NCBI RefSeq assembly: GCF_002019765.1
Contig: NZ_KV917380.1
Span: forward strand, 1,952,855-2,016,854
DNA: 64,000 nucleotides
Direction: 5' to 3'
Origin: Shouchella oshimensis
Lineage (GTDB): Bacteria > Bacillota > Bacilli > Bacillales > Bacillaceae_D
Shown here in pieces: positions 7,003 through 15,590 of the stretch. Numbering within the stretch: position 1 is the stretch's first letter; each line of letters starts with the position of its first letter. The position numbers and the translations under genes were made by a program. A model generated the notes under the pieces. The model was given only the letters and a program-made list of their open reading frames with translations, did no database searches and was not told the origin of the DNA.

Positions 7003-7692
7003 ATGGATGTGCTTTTAGTGGAAGACGATAAAGCAATAGCAACAATTATTACAGATTATTTAAAGAAAGAAAATTTGTGCGTCACATGGTGTGAAGATGG
7101 AGAGACTGGATTAAAAAAGCTAAAGGAGCACGCATATAAAGTCGCAATTATTGATTTAATGCTCCCAAAAAAAGATGGGTTGTCGCTATGCAAAGAAGCG
7201 CGAACCTTTTCAAGTGTTCCCATTATTGTCGTTAGTGCAAAACAAACAGATGTAGACAAAATACAAAGTTTAGAAATTGGCGCTGATGATTATGTAACAA
7301 AGCCATTTAGTCCATCTGAACTAGTGGCTCGTGTGAAAGTTCAATTACGTCGACATTCTCCTGTTCAATCGCTACAGGGAGAGAACGAGCTTCAGTTTCA
7401 TGAAGTGAAAGTTGATCGTAGAGGAAGGCAGCTGACGATTCAAGATCAACCACTGGTTTTAACAGCGAAAGAGTATCAGTTATTTTTATTTCTAGCAGAA
7501 AATAGAGGGACTGTATTCACGAAAGAGGAACTGTATAATCAAATTTGGAACAGTGATGGATTCGATAGCCGCACTGTAACTGTACATATTAAAAACTTAC
7601 GAGATAAGCTAAATGATCGAAAAAAAGCACCACGTTTCATTGAGACGGTTTGGGGCATTGGTTATAAGTTTATCGCTACACCTGGCGCATGA
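7003..7692 (+). CDS. OmpR-family response regulator
   Basis: This 229-residue regulator has a receiver domain (1-118) with acidic pocket EDD at 7-9, phospho-acceptor Asp51 (IIDLMLPKKDG), Thr/Ser in VVSAKQ and Lys in VTKPF, and a winged-helix DNA-binding domain (about 130-226; LTAKEYQLFLFLAENRG, DSRTVTVHIKNLRDKL). Its stop overlaps the kinase start (ATGA), so the pair is translationally coupled. An extended -10 (TGGTAAAAT, 6964-6972) may drive it; ribosome binding site GAGGTGG. It does not belong to the ypbH-gudB junction of B. subtilis. Targets are unknown; the lipoprotein gene in the operon is the natural first candidate. Confidence 0.92.
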   Translation: MDVLLVEDDKAIATIITDYLKKENLCVTWCEDGETGLKKLKEHAYKVAIIDLMLPKKDGLSLCKEARTFSSVPIIVVSAKQTDVDKIQSLEIGADDYVTKPFSPSELVARVKVQLRRHSPVQSLQGENELQFHEVKVDRRGRQLTIQDQPLVLTAKEYQLFLFLAENRGTVFTKEELYNQIWNSDGFDSRTVTVHIKNLRDKLNDRKKAPRFIETVWGIGYKFIATPGA

Positions 7693-9137
7693 AGCTCCGA
7701 GGACAATTAAATTTACTACTAATTCTTACGGCAATTGTTCCTTTTATCACAACTAGTTTATTTAGCATACAAATTAATCGCGCAGTTCAAGGGCAAAGTG
7801 AGCTTTATGTTGAAGCGATTGCAAAAGCAAAAGCAATTGGCAGCGGTCTTGCTAGACAAGCAGAAGCTATTAAGACAGATCCTGAAGCAGTTCTGTTGCA
7901 AACCCAGCACCATCATGGTGAGGTTGCAGACCTTGCTCTTTACTCTGCTCAACGGATACTTGTTTCCCAATCGGAGCCTGGACTGTTTGCATCTTATTTA
8001 AGCCCAGCTGATATGATGAGTAACCTTTATGAACTTCAAACACGGGAGGGTGCCTTTATTTATAAGGAACCACTTTTTATTGAAGATACGTTGACAGGGT
8101 ATTACGAAATACGCTTACATCAAGGCGATATCCAACAAGATGCATCCTTGATTTATTTGTTAACGTTTTTATTTTTTGTCTGTAGTAGCGCCATTACGTT
8201 TTACATTGTTCAACACTGGTTTAAGCGAAATATGCTTGTGCCTTTTACTTGGATGAAAGAACAGATGCAGCATATTGGTGATGGAAAAAGAGAGATTAAA
8301 CTACATGGCTCCACTCATAGGCGAACGGAAGTAGGGGTGTTGCTGGATGATTTTGCTATTATGACGGCTCAACTAGTTGAAACCGAACGAGAAAAACAGC
8401 GAGTGGAGGGGAATCGGCAAAAACTTATTGCTTCTATTTCTCATGATTTACGAACACCATTAACTTCTATTCGTGCTTATGCAGAAGGGTTAATAGAAAG
8501 TGACGATAAGAAAGATGAGTATGCGTCTGTTATTTTAACTAAAACCCGCTATATGCAGCGATTAATTGGTGATTTACTAATGTACTCCCAAATCCGTGCA
8601 ACAAGTTTTTTGTTGGATTTACAACAAGTGGATGCAGAAGAGCTTGCCGATACGCTTTTTGATGGGTATAAAGATCAGTGGAAAAACCACCAATTTACAA
8701 TTGACATAGATTGTTCTCATGCAGAACTTCAAGTTGACGTGGATCGATTAATACAAGTCGTAGATAATCTTGTGGCTAATGCAGTGAACTATACACCAGA
8801 GGGTGGAAGGATTACATTACTTGCTACCACGCAGGAAAAAAAACTCGTTTCTCACTCCATAGCGTACGAAGAAGCGCATGTTTACTTTATCGTGAAAGAT
8901 ACAGGAAAAGGCATTTCACTTGAGGAGCAGACACTTGTTTTTGATTCGTTTTACCAAGTAGAAAAAGCGCGAAATCAATCAAATGAAAGTGGGGTTGGTT
9001 TAGGGCTCTCCATTTGTCGAGAGCTTATTCAAAAACATGGAGGGAAAATGGGGGTTCAGTCATCGTTAGAAAAAGGAAGCACCTTTTATTTTATGCTTCC
9101 ATTAGCTAATCGTAACAAAAAAGGGGGGATAGAGTGA
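7689..9137 (+). CDS. Membrane sensor histidine kinase
   Basis: The kinase has 482 residues. TM1 spans about 7-29, an extracellular loop of some 125 residues senses the signal, and TM2 about 156-178 leads into a HAMP-like segment. The HisKA box SISHDLRTPLTSIRAYAEG carries phospho-His252. The ATPase domain shows the N box (NLVANAVNYTPEG), G1 (DTGKGI), F box and G2 (GVGLGLSICREL). The extracellular domain has no family I recognise. It overlaps the regulator upstream and the lipoprotein downstream by 4 bases each, giving a three-gene operon. A cell-envelope signal is likely but not proven. Confidence 0.92.
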   Translation: MKLRGQLNLLLILTAIVPFITTSLFSIQINRAVQGQSELYVEAIAKAKAIGSGLARQAEAIKTDPEAVLLQTQHHHGEVADLALYSAQRILVSQSEPGLFASYLSPADMMSNLYELQTREGAFIYKEPLFIEDTLTGYYEIRLHQGDIQQDASLIYLLTFLFFVCSSAITFYIVQHWFKRNMLVPFTWMKEQMQHIGDGKREIKLHGSTHRRTEVGVLLDDFAIMTAQLVETEREKQRVEGNRQKLIASISHDLRTPLTSIRAYAEGLIESDDKKDEYASVILTKTRYMQRLIGDLLMYSQIRATSFLLDLQQVDAEELADTLFDGYKDQWKNHQFTIDIDCSHAELQVDVDRLIQVVDNLVANAVNYTPEGGRITLLATTQEKKLVSHSIAYEEAHVYFIVKDTGKGISLEEQTLVFDSFYQVEKARNQSNESGVGLGLSICRELIQKHGGKMGVQSSLEKGSTFYFMLPLANRNKKGGIE

Positions 9138-9757
9138 AGGGACGGTCTATCGCAGGGGCAGTGATGCTTTTATTCATGGGAGGTTGCTTTTATTCGTCAA
9201 TGGATGCAAACGCCTTGTTAGAGGAGGCATTTAATCAAGAAAGTGAATTTTTGCCGTTTGAACTGGTTTTAGAAGATGAGGAAGGATGGAAAATGCATGT
9301 TTTCGCTGAAAGTGAGGGAAGACAACGAGTTGATTCCTATATAGACGATTCGTTGCTTTATTCAGAGCTTTATGATGGTCAAAAATTATTTGAAGTTGAT
9401 CATCAAACAAAAGAAGTGTACGAATATGAACGAGAAGGACTTATTTCAACTGGTCGCAACTATTTAGTCAACGAGATTGATTACCTTTCCTCGACCCACG
9501 ACATTCGCTTTAGTGAAAGTAAAAACAATAAGTTGTTAAAACGAAATGTCTTTCATGTGGAATTTTATCAGGATGACGTTTTAGAATATGAGCTTTGGGT
9601 TGACAAGCAATCGCTTGTTGTTTTAAAACAAACGGAACATGTAAATGGTGAACAAATTGGACTTGAAGCAAGTTATTTTAAGATTCACCCGGTTATTCCA
9701 GAAGAAGTATTCATTCTCGATGAGCAAACCTATCACTTTGTAAATGAGGCTGAATAA
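9134..9757 (+). CDS. Lipoprotein with LolA/outer-membrane-lipoprotein-sorting-like features
   Basis: This 207-residue protein has a lipobox FMGGC giving lipidated Cys18 after a short signal peptide, so it is anchored on the outer face of the membrane. The rest is rich in beta strands with alternating polar and aromatic residues (VFHVEFYQDDVLEYELWVDK) and a terminal IPEEVFILDE pattern typical of the LolA/DUF4367-like fold. Family membership is inferred from this pattern only. The GTG start overlaps the kinase stop. Its place in a two-component operon suggests it modulates the sensor or reports on the envelope. Confidence 0.75.
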   Translation: MKGRSIAGAVMLLFMGGCFYSSMDANALLEEAFNQESEFLPFELVLEDEEGWKMHVFAESEGRQRVDSYIDDSLLYSELYDGQKLFEVDHQTKEVYEYEREGLISTGRNYLVNEIDYLSSTHDIRFSESKNNKLLKRNVFHVEFYQDDVLEYELWVDKQSLVVLKQTEHVNGEQIGLEASYFKIHPVIPEEVFILDEQTYHFVNEAE

Positions 9758-9771
9758 AGGTTGGCTGTCAG

Positions 9772-9909
9772 GTGAATGGTGAGCGTATAGGAATGCTGCT
9801 TACGAAGATTGAGAAGGTTAATATGTGGAATAGAGAACAAAAGAACGACATCGATGATGAATTGGACAAAATAAGGGTGGCATTCCCTGTCCTGTTTCAT
9901 TATCATTAG
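9772..9909 (+). CDS. Possible 45-codon ORF in the gudB upstream region
   Basis: An in-frame GTG at 9772 (AAAGG about 11 bases ahead) opens a 45-codon frame; further ATGs in the same frame lie at 9793 and 9823. The predicted peptide is charged (NREQKNDIDDELDKIRV) and ends FHYH. There is no promoter, homologue or terminator that I can point to, so this may be chance or a gudB leader. Confidence 0.2.
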   Translation: MNGERIGMLLTKIEKVNMWNREQKNDIDDELDKIRVAFPVLFHYH

Positions 9910-9954
9910 AAGTGTTAAATGAAAAAAGGAAAATTCCGTGAGGTGACAGAATCA

Positions 9955-11217
9955 ATGGACGAAAGCGCGAATCGAACAGGTACGAATGATGTTCTTGCGT
10001 CAACTCAATCCATTATACATACTGCGTTAAGTAAATTAGGATACCCGGAAGAAATGTATGAATTATTAAAAGAGCCGATGCGTATGATGACGGTTCGTAT
10101 CCCAGTAAGAATGGATGACGGATCGACTAAGATCTTTACTGGTTATCGAGCCCAGCATAATGACTCTGTTGGTCCAACGAAGGGAGGCGTTCGCTTCCAC
10201 CCTGATGTAACGGAAAAAGAAGTGAAGGCACTATCGATTTGGATGAGCTTAAAAGCAGGTATTGTGAATCTACCGTATGGTGGAGGAAAGGGAGGCATTG
10301 TTTGTGACCCTCGAACGATGTCTTTCCGGGAAGTAGAGCGACTAAGCCGAGGTTATGTACGTGCCATTAGTCAAATTGTTGGGCCAACGAAAGATATTCC
10401 AGCTCCAGATGTGTTTACGAATTCTCAAATCATGGCTTGGATGCTTGATGAATATAGTCGCATTCGCGAGTTTGATTCACCAGGATTTATTACAGGTAAA
10501 CCACTAGTACTTGGTGGTTCACACGGAAGAGAGTCTGCTACGGCTAAAGGTGTAACTATTTGTGTAAACGAAGCAGCGAAAAAGCAAGGCATTGATATGG
10601 ACGGAGCGAAAGTCATTATTCAAGGGTTTGGAAATGCAGGTAGCTTTTTAGCAAAATTTATGTCTGATGCAGGCGCGCTTGTTGTAGGGATTGCGGATGC
10701 ATATGGAGCCTTGTATGATGCAGAGGGACTTGATATTGACTATTTACTTGATCGACGAGATAGTTTTGGAACAGTGACTAAGCTGTTTAAAGATACGATT
10801 ACGAATGAAGAATTGCTAGAAATGGAATGCGATATTTTAGTACCTGCTGCAATTGAAAATCAAATTACAGCTCGTAATGCTGGGAACATTAAGGCATCCA
10901 TTGTTGTGGAAGCTGCAAATGGACCAACAACACTAGAAGCAACGAAGATTTTATCTGAACGTGGCATTCTTCTTGTTCCTGATGTTTTAGCAAGTGCTGG
11001 AGGGGTAACGGTTTCCTACTTTGAATGGGTGCAAAACAATCAAGGTTTTTATTGGTCAGCGGAAGAAGTAGAAGGAAAACTTCAAACCGTATTAGTAGAA
11101 GCATTTGACCATATTTATCAATTAGCGAAAAGGCGCAAAGTAGATATGCGATTGGCCGCCTATATGGTCGGGGTTCGCCGAATGGCAGAAGCATCTCGTT
11201 TTCGTGGTTGGGTTTAA
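9955..11217 (+). CDS. gudB: NAD-specific glutamate dehydrogenase
   Basis: The enzyme has 420 residues and interconverts glutamate and 2-oxoglutarate plus ammonia. Seen are the substrate site KGGVRFHP, the catalytic Lys in PYGGGKGGIVCDP, FTNSQIMAWMLDEYSR, the Rossmann motif GFGNAGSF and the C-terminal GVRRMAEASRFRGW. Identity and position next to ypdA match B. subtilis GudB (RocG is the paralogue). The inactivating three-codon duplication known in the laboratory strain 168 allele is not obvious here. The ATG at 9955 has AGGTGA eight bases ahead; an in-frame ATG at 9919 lacks a ribosome binding site. A terminator-like hairpin follows. Confidence 0.93.
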   Translation: MDESANRTGTNDVLASTQSIIHTALSKLGYPEEMYELLKEPMRMMTVRIPVRMDDGSTKIFTGYRAQHNDSVGPTKGGVRFHPDVTEKEVKALSIWMSLKAGIVNLPYGGGKGGIVCDPRTMSFREVERLSRGYVRAISQIVGPTKDIPAPDVFTNSQIMAWMLDEYSRIREFDSPGFITGKPLVLGGSHGRESATAKGVTICVNEAAKKQGIDMDGAKVIIQGFGNAGSFLAKFMSDAGALVVGIADAYGALYDAEGLDIDYLLDRRDSFGTVTKLFKDTITNEELLEMECDILVPAAIENQITARNAGNIKASIVVEAANGPTTLEATKILSERGILLVPDVLASAGGVTVSYFEWVQNNQGFYWSAEEVEGKLQTVLVEAFDHIYQLAKRRKVDMRLAAYMVGVRRMAEASRFRGWV

Positions 11218-11239
11218 TTTGATATACTTTTCCTATGAG

Positions 11240-11275
11240 AACCCTTGTGATCGTTTTTTTGCGCACAAGGGTTTT
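11240..11275 (+). terminator. Terminator-like hairpin after gudB
   Basis: AACCCTTGTG (11240-11249) pairs with CACAAGGGTT (11264-11273) over a 14-base loop. The T run after it is short (TTTT), so termination efficiency is uncertain. Confidence 0.6.
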
Positions 11276-11312
11276 GGCTATGAATGAGCGTTGAAAAGAG
11301 GTTGATCAGTGT

Positions 11313-12287
11313 ATGTATGATGTAATTATTATTGGAGCAGGACCATGTGGATTATCAGCAGCAATTGAGTGTGATAAAAAAGGGTTGTCCACCTTAATCA
11401 TTGAAAAAGATAATATTGTAAATGCCATTTATCGGTACCCTACACATCAAACTTTTTTCAGTACGAGTGAACGATTGGAAATTGGAGACGTACCTTTTAT
11501 TACAGAAGAGAGAAAACCAGTACGTAACCAAGCGCTAGTGTATTATCGCATGGTTGCGAAGCGTAAAAAGGTAAACGTTCACGCTTATGAGGAAGTACTA
11601 CATGTAGGAAAAGAGAACAATGTGTTTACTGTAAAAACAACAAAGCAACAGTATAAAGCTCAAAATATTGTCGTGGCTACTGGCTACTATGATTCCCCTA
11701 ATTATATGAATGTTCCAGGGGAAACGAGTAAGCATGTGATGCATTATTTTAAAGAAGCTCACCCTTTCTTTGATCATGACGTTGTAGTGATAGGCGGGAA
11801 AAACTCGGCTGTAGATGCAGCCTTAGAGCTTGAAAAAGCAGGGGCTCGCGTTACGATGCTTTACCGTGGGGATGAGTACTCAAAAAGCGTGAAGCCTTGG
11901 ATTCTACCCGAAGTGATTTCTCTCGTTCATAATGGTCGTATTCAACTAGAGTTTGGTGCACATATTACAAAGATTACGGAGAAAGCCGTTCATTATAAAC
12001 AAAATGGACAAGATCGTATTGTGAAGGCAGATTTCGTCTTTGCCATGACAGGCTACCACCCAGATCATTCATTTATTCGAAGTATGGGAGTAGAAGTAGA
12101 CGAAGCAACAGGACGCCCGAGCTTTCAAAGCGAAACAATGGAAACGAATGTTGCCTGTCTATTCATCGCTGGCGTTATAGCAGCAGGGAATAACGCCAAT
12201 GAGATTTTTATTGAAAATGGCAGAGAGCATGGGAAGCAGATTGCTGCCGCTATTATCCAAAAGCAGAAAATGGAGGAAATGCAGTGA
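11313..12287 (+). CDS. ypdA: Bacillithiol disulfide reductase, FAD/NAD(P)H-dependent
   Basis: This 324-residue flavoprotein has an FAD dinucleotide fold at its start (VIIIGAGPCGLSAA), a conserved active-site Cys in GPCG (about residue 12), a second NAD(P)H fold (VVVIGGKNSAVDAALEL) and a closing segment (LFIAGVIAAG). YpdA reduces bacillithiol disulfide to bacillithiol and so supports the bacilliredoxin system; genes for making bacillithiol lie at 58.5-60.4 kb in this window. Ribosome binding site AGAGGTTGA. Its last bases overlap the asparaginase gene by 4, indicating an operon. Confidence 0.92.
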   Translation: MYDVIIIGAGPCGLSAAIECDKKGLSTLIIEKDNIVNAIYRYPTHQTFFSTSERLEIGDVPFITEERKPVRNQALVYYRMVAKRKKVNVHAYEEVLHVGKENNVFTVKTTKQQYKAQNIVVATGYYDSPNYMNVPGETSKHVMHYFKEAHPFFDHDVVVIGGKNSAVDAALELEKAGARVTMLYRGDEYSKSVKPWILPEVISLVHNGRIQLEFGAHITKITEKAVHYKQNGQDRIVKADFVFAMTGYHPDHSFIRSMGVEVDEATGRPSFQSETMETNVACLFIAGVIAAGNNANEIFIENGREHGKQIAAAIIQKQKMEEMQ

Positions 12288-13243
12288 GGCACGTCGTACT
12301 TTTAACTACAGGTGGAACAATTGCGAGCACAACTAGTGAAAACGGCAAGCTAGTGGCAGGTGAATTAACAGGGGAAGAGCTTGCAGAGCTATGTGGCTTG
12401 CCAACGGATATACAGGTAACGGTGCGGTCTGTTTTACAAAAACCAAGTGTGCATCTTATGCCAGAGGATTGGCATATACTGGCAACAGAAATTAAACAAG
12501 CCTTTCAATCGGAAGAGGTGGATGGCGTTGTCGTTACACATGGCACAGATACGTTAGAGGAAACAGCTTATTATGTGGATTTAACAAATACAGATGAAAG
12601 GCCTGTTGTTGTAACAGGGTCGCAGCGAGGACCAGAAGAAACGGGTAGCGATGCTTTTATGAATCTACGACATGCCATTTATGCAGCATGTGAACCAGAT
12701 TTAAAAGGGACAGGTTGTGTTGTTGTTTTTAATGAGCGCATTTTTTCTGCTCGTTATGTGAAAAAGGAACATGCATCAAATATTCAAGGTTTTAATGCGT
12801 TTGGTTTTGGATACTTAGGAATTATTGACAATGATGTTATTTTTACGTATCAAAAACCAATTCGTCGGGAAATGTATGAATTAACGGAACCTCGCTTTAA
12901 AGAGATTGGTATTGCTAAAATATATTTAGGTATGTCTGAGAAAACACTACGTGCAATCATCGCAACAGTTGATGGACTTGTATTGGAAGCTGTAGGACGT
13001 GGACAAGTTCCCCCGCAACTAGTGGCGCCGATTGAAGAGGCCATTCTCGCGGGAAAACCAATTATTTTAACAACATCATCGGAAGAAGGGAAAGTGTATC
13101 CAACGTACGATTATAAAGGAAGTGCACATCATCTTGAGCAACTCGGTGTTGTTTTAGGTTCAGATTATGATAGTAAAAAAGCAAGGGTAAAAACCCTCGT
13201 ATTAACTGCTGCTAAGAAAGATGTTATGCTTGGCTTTTCATAA
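12284..13243 (+). CDS. L-asparaginase
   Basis: The enzyme has 319 residues and hydrolyses asparagine to aspartate and ammonia. Both asparaginase signatures are present: TTGGTIAST near the N-terminus with the nucleophilic Thr, and VVTHGTDTLEETAYYVDLT with the second catalytic Thr-Asp pair. No signal peptide is visible, so it should be cytoplasmic, as type I or AnsA-like enzymes. The GTG start overlaps the ypdA stop. It sits between ypdA and prsW, which are neighbours in B. subtilis; together with gudB upstream it would support amino-acid nitrogen catabolism. Confidence 0.9.
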   Translation: MRHVVLLTTGGTIASTTSENGKLVAGELTGEELAELCGLPTDIQVTVRSVLQKPSVHLMPEDWHILATEIKQAFQSEEVDGVVVTHGTDTLEETAYYVDLTNTDERPVVVTGSQRGPEETGSDAFMNLRHAIYAACEPDLKGTGCVVVFNERIFSARYVKKEHASNIQGFNAFGFGYLGIIDNDVIFTYQKPIRREMYELTEPRFKEIGIAKIYLGMSEKTLRAIIATVDGLVLEAVGRGQVPPQLVAPIEEAILAGKPIILTTSSEEGKVYPTYDYKGSAHHLEQLGVVLGSDYDSKKARVKTLVLTAAKKDVMLGFS

Positions 13244-13313
13244 GGGATGTTACTTGAGTCTCATCAGTGTGAGGCGTATACTGTGAGTAATTAGTGGACT
13301 TCCTTTTTAGAGA

Positions 13314-13997
13314 GTGGGTCGACAAGCCTTGATTTCTTTTGTGATTGCAGCTCTGGCACCAGCCATGGCGTTGTTCTCCTATGTTTACTTGCGTGATTCT
13401 TTTAGCAGAGGGGCTATGTTTTTAGTTCTGCGAATTTTTATTATTGGTGCTCTCCTCGTTCTTCCGATATCCGTCATTCAATTTGCGTTAACGGAAGAAG
13501 AAATGATTACGGAACCGTTTGTAAAAGCTTTTTTGCTTTACGGATTGATTGAAGAAGGGTTAAAATGGCTGATGTTGTTCATATTTGCCTATCAACACGG
13601 TCAGTTAAGACAACCCTTAGATGGAATTGTTTTTGGTGTAGCGCTGTCACTTGGATTTGCAACAGTTGAAAACAGTTTATATATGATTGCTTACGGATTC
13701 GATCATGTCCTGCCACGTACTTTATTGCCAACGACTGCTCATGCTGTGTATGGAATTGTAATGGGCTACTATATTGGAAGGGCAAAATACCATCGATCTA
13801 AAAGGCTGCTTTTTCTTGGATTCGCAGCTGTTCTTCCAATGATCTTACACGGAAGCTATGACTATATTCTAATGGATTTTGGACATTATTTTTTACTTTT
13901 AATGATTCCTTTTATGGTTGGTCTTTGGCTATTGGCAATATGGAAAATCAAAAAAGCGAACAAGCTCAATGAAAATGAGAAGAGTCAGATGGACTAA
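13314..13997 (+). CDS. prsW: PrsW-family intramembrane metalloprotease
   Basis: The protein has 227 residues and about seven membrane helices. Conserved sites of the PrsW/Abi-like protease family are present: EEGLKW, SLGFATVEN, TTAHAVYGIVMGYYIGR and LHGSYD, supplying Glu and His ligands within the membrane. In B. subtilis PrsW (YpdC) makes the site-1 cut in anti-sigma RsiW, releasing sigma-W under envelope stress. Position after ypdA agrees. The GTG at 13314 aligns with the expected N-terminus but has only a weak ribosome binding site; a TTG at 13332 is an alternative. Confidence 0.9.
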   Translation: MGRQALISFVIAALAPAMALFSYVYLRDSFSRGAMFLVLRIFIIGALLVLPISVIQFALTEEEMITEPFVKAFLLYGLIEEGLKWLMLFIFAYQHGQLRQPLDGIVFGVALSLGFATVENSLYMIAYGFDHVLPRTLLPTTAHAVYGIVMGYYIGRAKYHRSKRLLFLGFAAVLPMILHGSYDYILMDFGHYFLLLMIPFMVGLWLLAIWKIKKANKLNENEKSQMD

Positions 13998-14011
13998 AGG
14001 AGGAGTATAGC

Positions 14012-14176
14012 GTGACAACAGCGAATCGCTATCGAATTGTCATTCGTTGCCCTTTATGTGGAGAAAAATATATTTTACGTGGAAAACGCAATGAGAACGG
14101 AGACTATGAAACAGGATTTAAGCAGTGTGTATGTGGGAACGAAGATCAATTAATTATTGAAGCGTCTCCTGAATAA
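14012..14176 (+). CDS. Small CxxC/CxC putative zinc-ribbon protein
   Basis: This 54-residue protein starts at GTG with AAAGGAGGA about 8 bases ahead. It has RCPLCGEKYILRGKR near the N-terminus and KQCVCGNED near the middle, a Cys pair plus Cys-x-Cys likely to hold zinc. It follows prsW by 14 bases and is closed by a strong terminator, so it ends that operon. Similar tiny Cys proteins are common and uncharacterised in Bacillaceae; I do not recognise a named family. Confidence 0.75.
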   Translation: MTTANRYRIVIRCPLCGEKYILRGKRNENGDYETGFKQCVCGNEDQLIIEASPE

Positions 14177-14183
14177 ACATGAG

Positions 14184-14217
14184 AAAACGTACGGCTACAA
14201 TAGCCGTACGTTTTTTT
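14184..14217 (+). terminator. Rho-independent terminator after zinc-ribbon gene
   Basis: AACGTACGGCTA and TAGCCGTACGTT form a perfect 12-bp stem with a 3-base loop and T run. Confidence 0.92.
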
Positions 14218-14302
14218 ATTCGATAAAAATAAAATGAATGACTTGCAGAATCGTATCTTTTGCGTTAAAGTTGTGACAATACAAAAAAAAAAACTTAATA
14301 GA

Positions 14303-14446
14303 TCTTATCAAGAGAGACGGAGGGATATGGCCCTGTGAAGTCTCAGCAACCAGCCTTATAGGCAAGGTGCTAAATCCAGCAGTAATCTGCAAGATAAGAG
14401 AAATGTCAGCAACCTTTCTTCTTATTATCTTGAAGAAAGGTTTTTT
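14303..14446 (+). promoter_or_regulatory. SAM-I (S-box) riboswitch with terminator, controls met operon
   Basis: The aptamer has the hallmark segments ATCAAGAGAGACGGAGGGA, TGGCCC, GTGAAGTCTCAGCAACC and AAGGTGCTAAATCC. P1 pairs TCTTATC (14303-14309) with GATAAGA (14393-14399). The expression platform is a terminator, AACCTTTCTTC (14411-14421) with GAAGAAAGGTT (14432-14442) plus T run. An antiterminator forms when AAGATAA of P1 (14391-14397) pairs with TTATCTT (14425-14431). High S-adenosylmethionine should therefore stop transcription before metI. A promoter likely lies at about 14271-14301, but its -10 is ambiguous. This fills the 304-base gap between genes. Confidence 0.96.
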
Positions 14447-14480
14447 ATTGTTTTATAAGAGGGAAAAAGGGGATGGCAAC

Positions 14481-15590
14481 ATGACACATGATCAATCAAT
14501 ACTCGCGCAAATTGGTAATCGCCGAAAAGATGAAACAGGCGCGGTTAATACACCGGTCTATTTTTCAACGGCTTTTCGACATTCGGGCATACAGGAATCA
14601 ACTGGTTATGATTATGCACGGACAGGAAATCCGACTCGAGAAGTTCTAGAACAAGCAATTGCAAGTCTTGAGCATGGAGAAAGAGGCTTTGCCACAAGTT
14701 CTGGGATGTCGGCAATTCAGCTTGTTTTCTCACTCTTTGAACAAGGTGACCATATTCTATGTTCAGATGACTTATACGGTGGTACATATCGACTTTTTGA
14801 AGGTGGCTGGAAAAAGTGGGGCTTAACGTTTGACTATGTTGATATGTCCGATTTAGAGGCCGTTCAAGCATTACGAACAGCTAATACAAAAGCCATTTTT
14901 GTTGAAACACCTACCAATCCACTGATGAAAGAGGCTTCCATTGCAGATCTAGCGGCATATTGTAGAATCCATAACCTGCTTTTAATTGTTGATAATACAT
15001 TTCTAACGCCTCTATTATTAAAACCGTTAGAAGAAGGAGCAGACATTGTTGTTCATTCAGCAACAAAATACTTAGGAGGCCACAATGATGTAGTGGCAGG
15101 GCTTGTCGTTGCCAAAAGCACACAAATAAGCGAACAGCTCGCTTATTTTCATAATGGTGCTGGGTTTATCCTTGGTGCATTTGACTCCTGGCTCTTAATG
15201 CGCGGCATGAAAACATTAGCGCTACGAATGAAACAACACGAAGAAAACGCAAAACGGTTGGTGGAGGTTTTAAATGAGGAATCCATTGTAAAAGAAGTTC
15301 TGTACCCTGGTAAAGGGGGAATGGTGTCGTTTAGGGTAAGGGATGAAGCTCTTATTAATCCAATTTTACAATCGTTAAAGCTCATTTCTTTTGCGGAAAG
15401 TCTTGGTGGCGTTGAAAGTTTAATGACCTATCCAGCAACTCAAACCCACGCGGATATTCCTGAAGAAATTCGAATCGCTAAAGGCGTTGATAATACATTA
15501 CTCCGCTTCTCCGTCGGCATAGAGCATTGTGAAGATTTAATAAATGATATACAACAAGCTTTTCAGGCAGCGGAAAATAAGAAGGGATGA
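14481..15590 (+). CDS. metI: Cystathionine gamma-synthase / O-acetylhomoserine thiolyase
   Basis: This 369-residue PLP enzyme of the Cys/Met metabolism family has YDYARTGNPTRE, the PLP-stacking SDDLYGGTYRLF, VDNTFLTP and the Schiff-base Lys in HSATKYLGGHND. MetI joins an acylated homoserine to cysteine or sulfide. The ATG at 14481 has AAAGGGGAT 8 bases ahead; an upstream in-frame ATG lies inside the riboswitch and is not used. It is the first gene of an S-box operon and overlaps the next start (ATGA). The usual partner metC is absent here, so either metC is elsewhere or MetI makes homocysteine directly from sulfide. Confidence 0.92.
   Translation: MTHDQSILAQIGNRRKDETGAVNTPVYFSTAFRHSGIQESTGYDYARTGNPTREVLEQAIASLEHGERGFATSSGMSAIQLVFSLFEQGDHILCSDDLYGGTYRLFEGGWKKWGLTFDYVDMSDLEAVQALRTANTKAIFVETPTNPLMKEASIADLAAYCRIHNLLLIVDNTFLTPLLLKPLEEGADIVVHSATKYLGGHNDVVAGLVVAKSTQISEQLAYFHNGAGFILGAFDSWLLMRGMKTLALRMKQHEENAKRLVEVLNEESIVKEVLYPGKGGMVSFRVRDEALINPILQSLKLISFAESLGGVESLMTYPATQTHADIPEEIRIAKGVDNTLLRFSVGIEHCEDLINDIQQAFQAAENKKG

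Noticed and set aside
6797-7018. 73-codon frame overlapping the 3' end of ypbH
   Set aside because: It runs across the ypbH terminator and the two-component promoter in another frame and has no ribosome binding site.
7056-7259. Frames on both strands inside the response regulator, kinase and other genes
   Set aside because: All are shadows of genes with clear domain motifs; none has a ribosome binding site with convincing spacing.
10889-11266. - strand 125-codon frame inside gudB
   Set aside because: Shadow of the strongly conserved gudB coding sequence; low-complexity Leu-rich translation, no start signals.
14367-14480. Upstream in-frame start for metI giving 407 residues
   Set aside because: The extension is encoded by the riboswitch and its terminator; the ATG at 14481 has AAAGGGGAT ahead and gives the family length.
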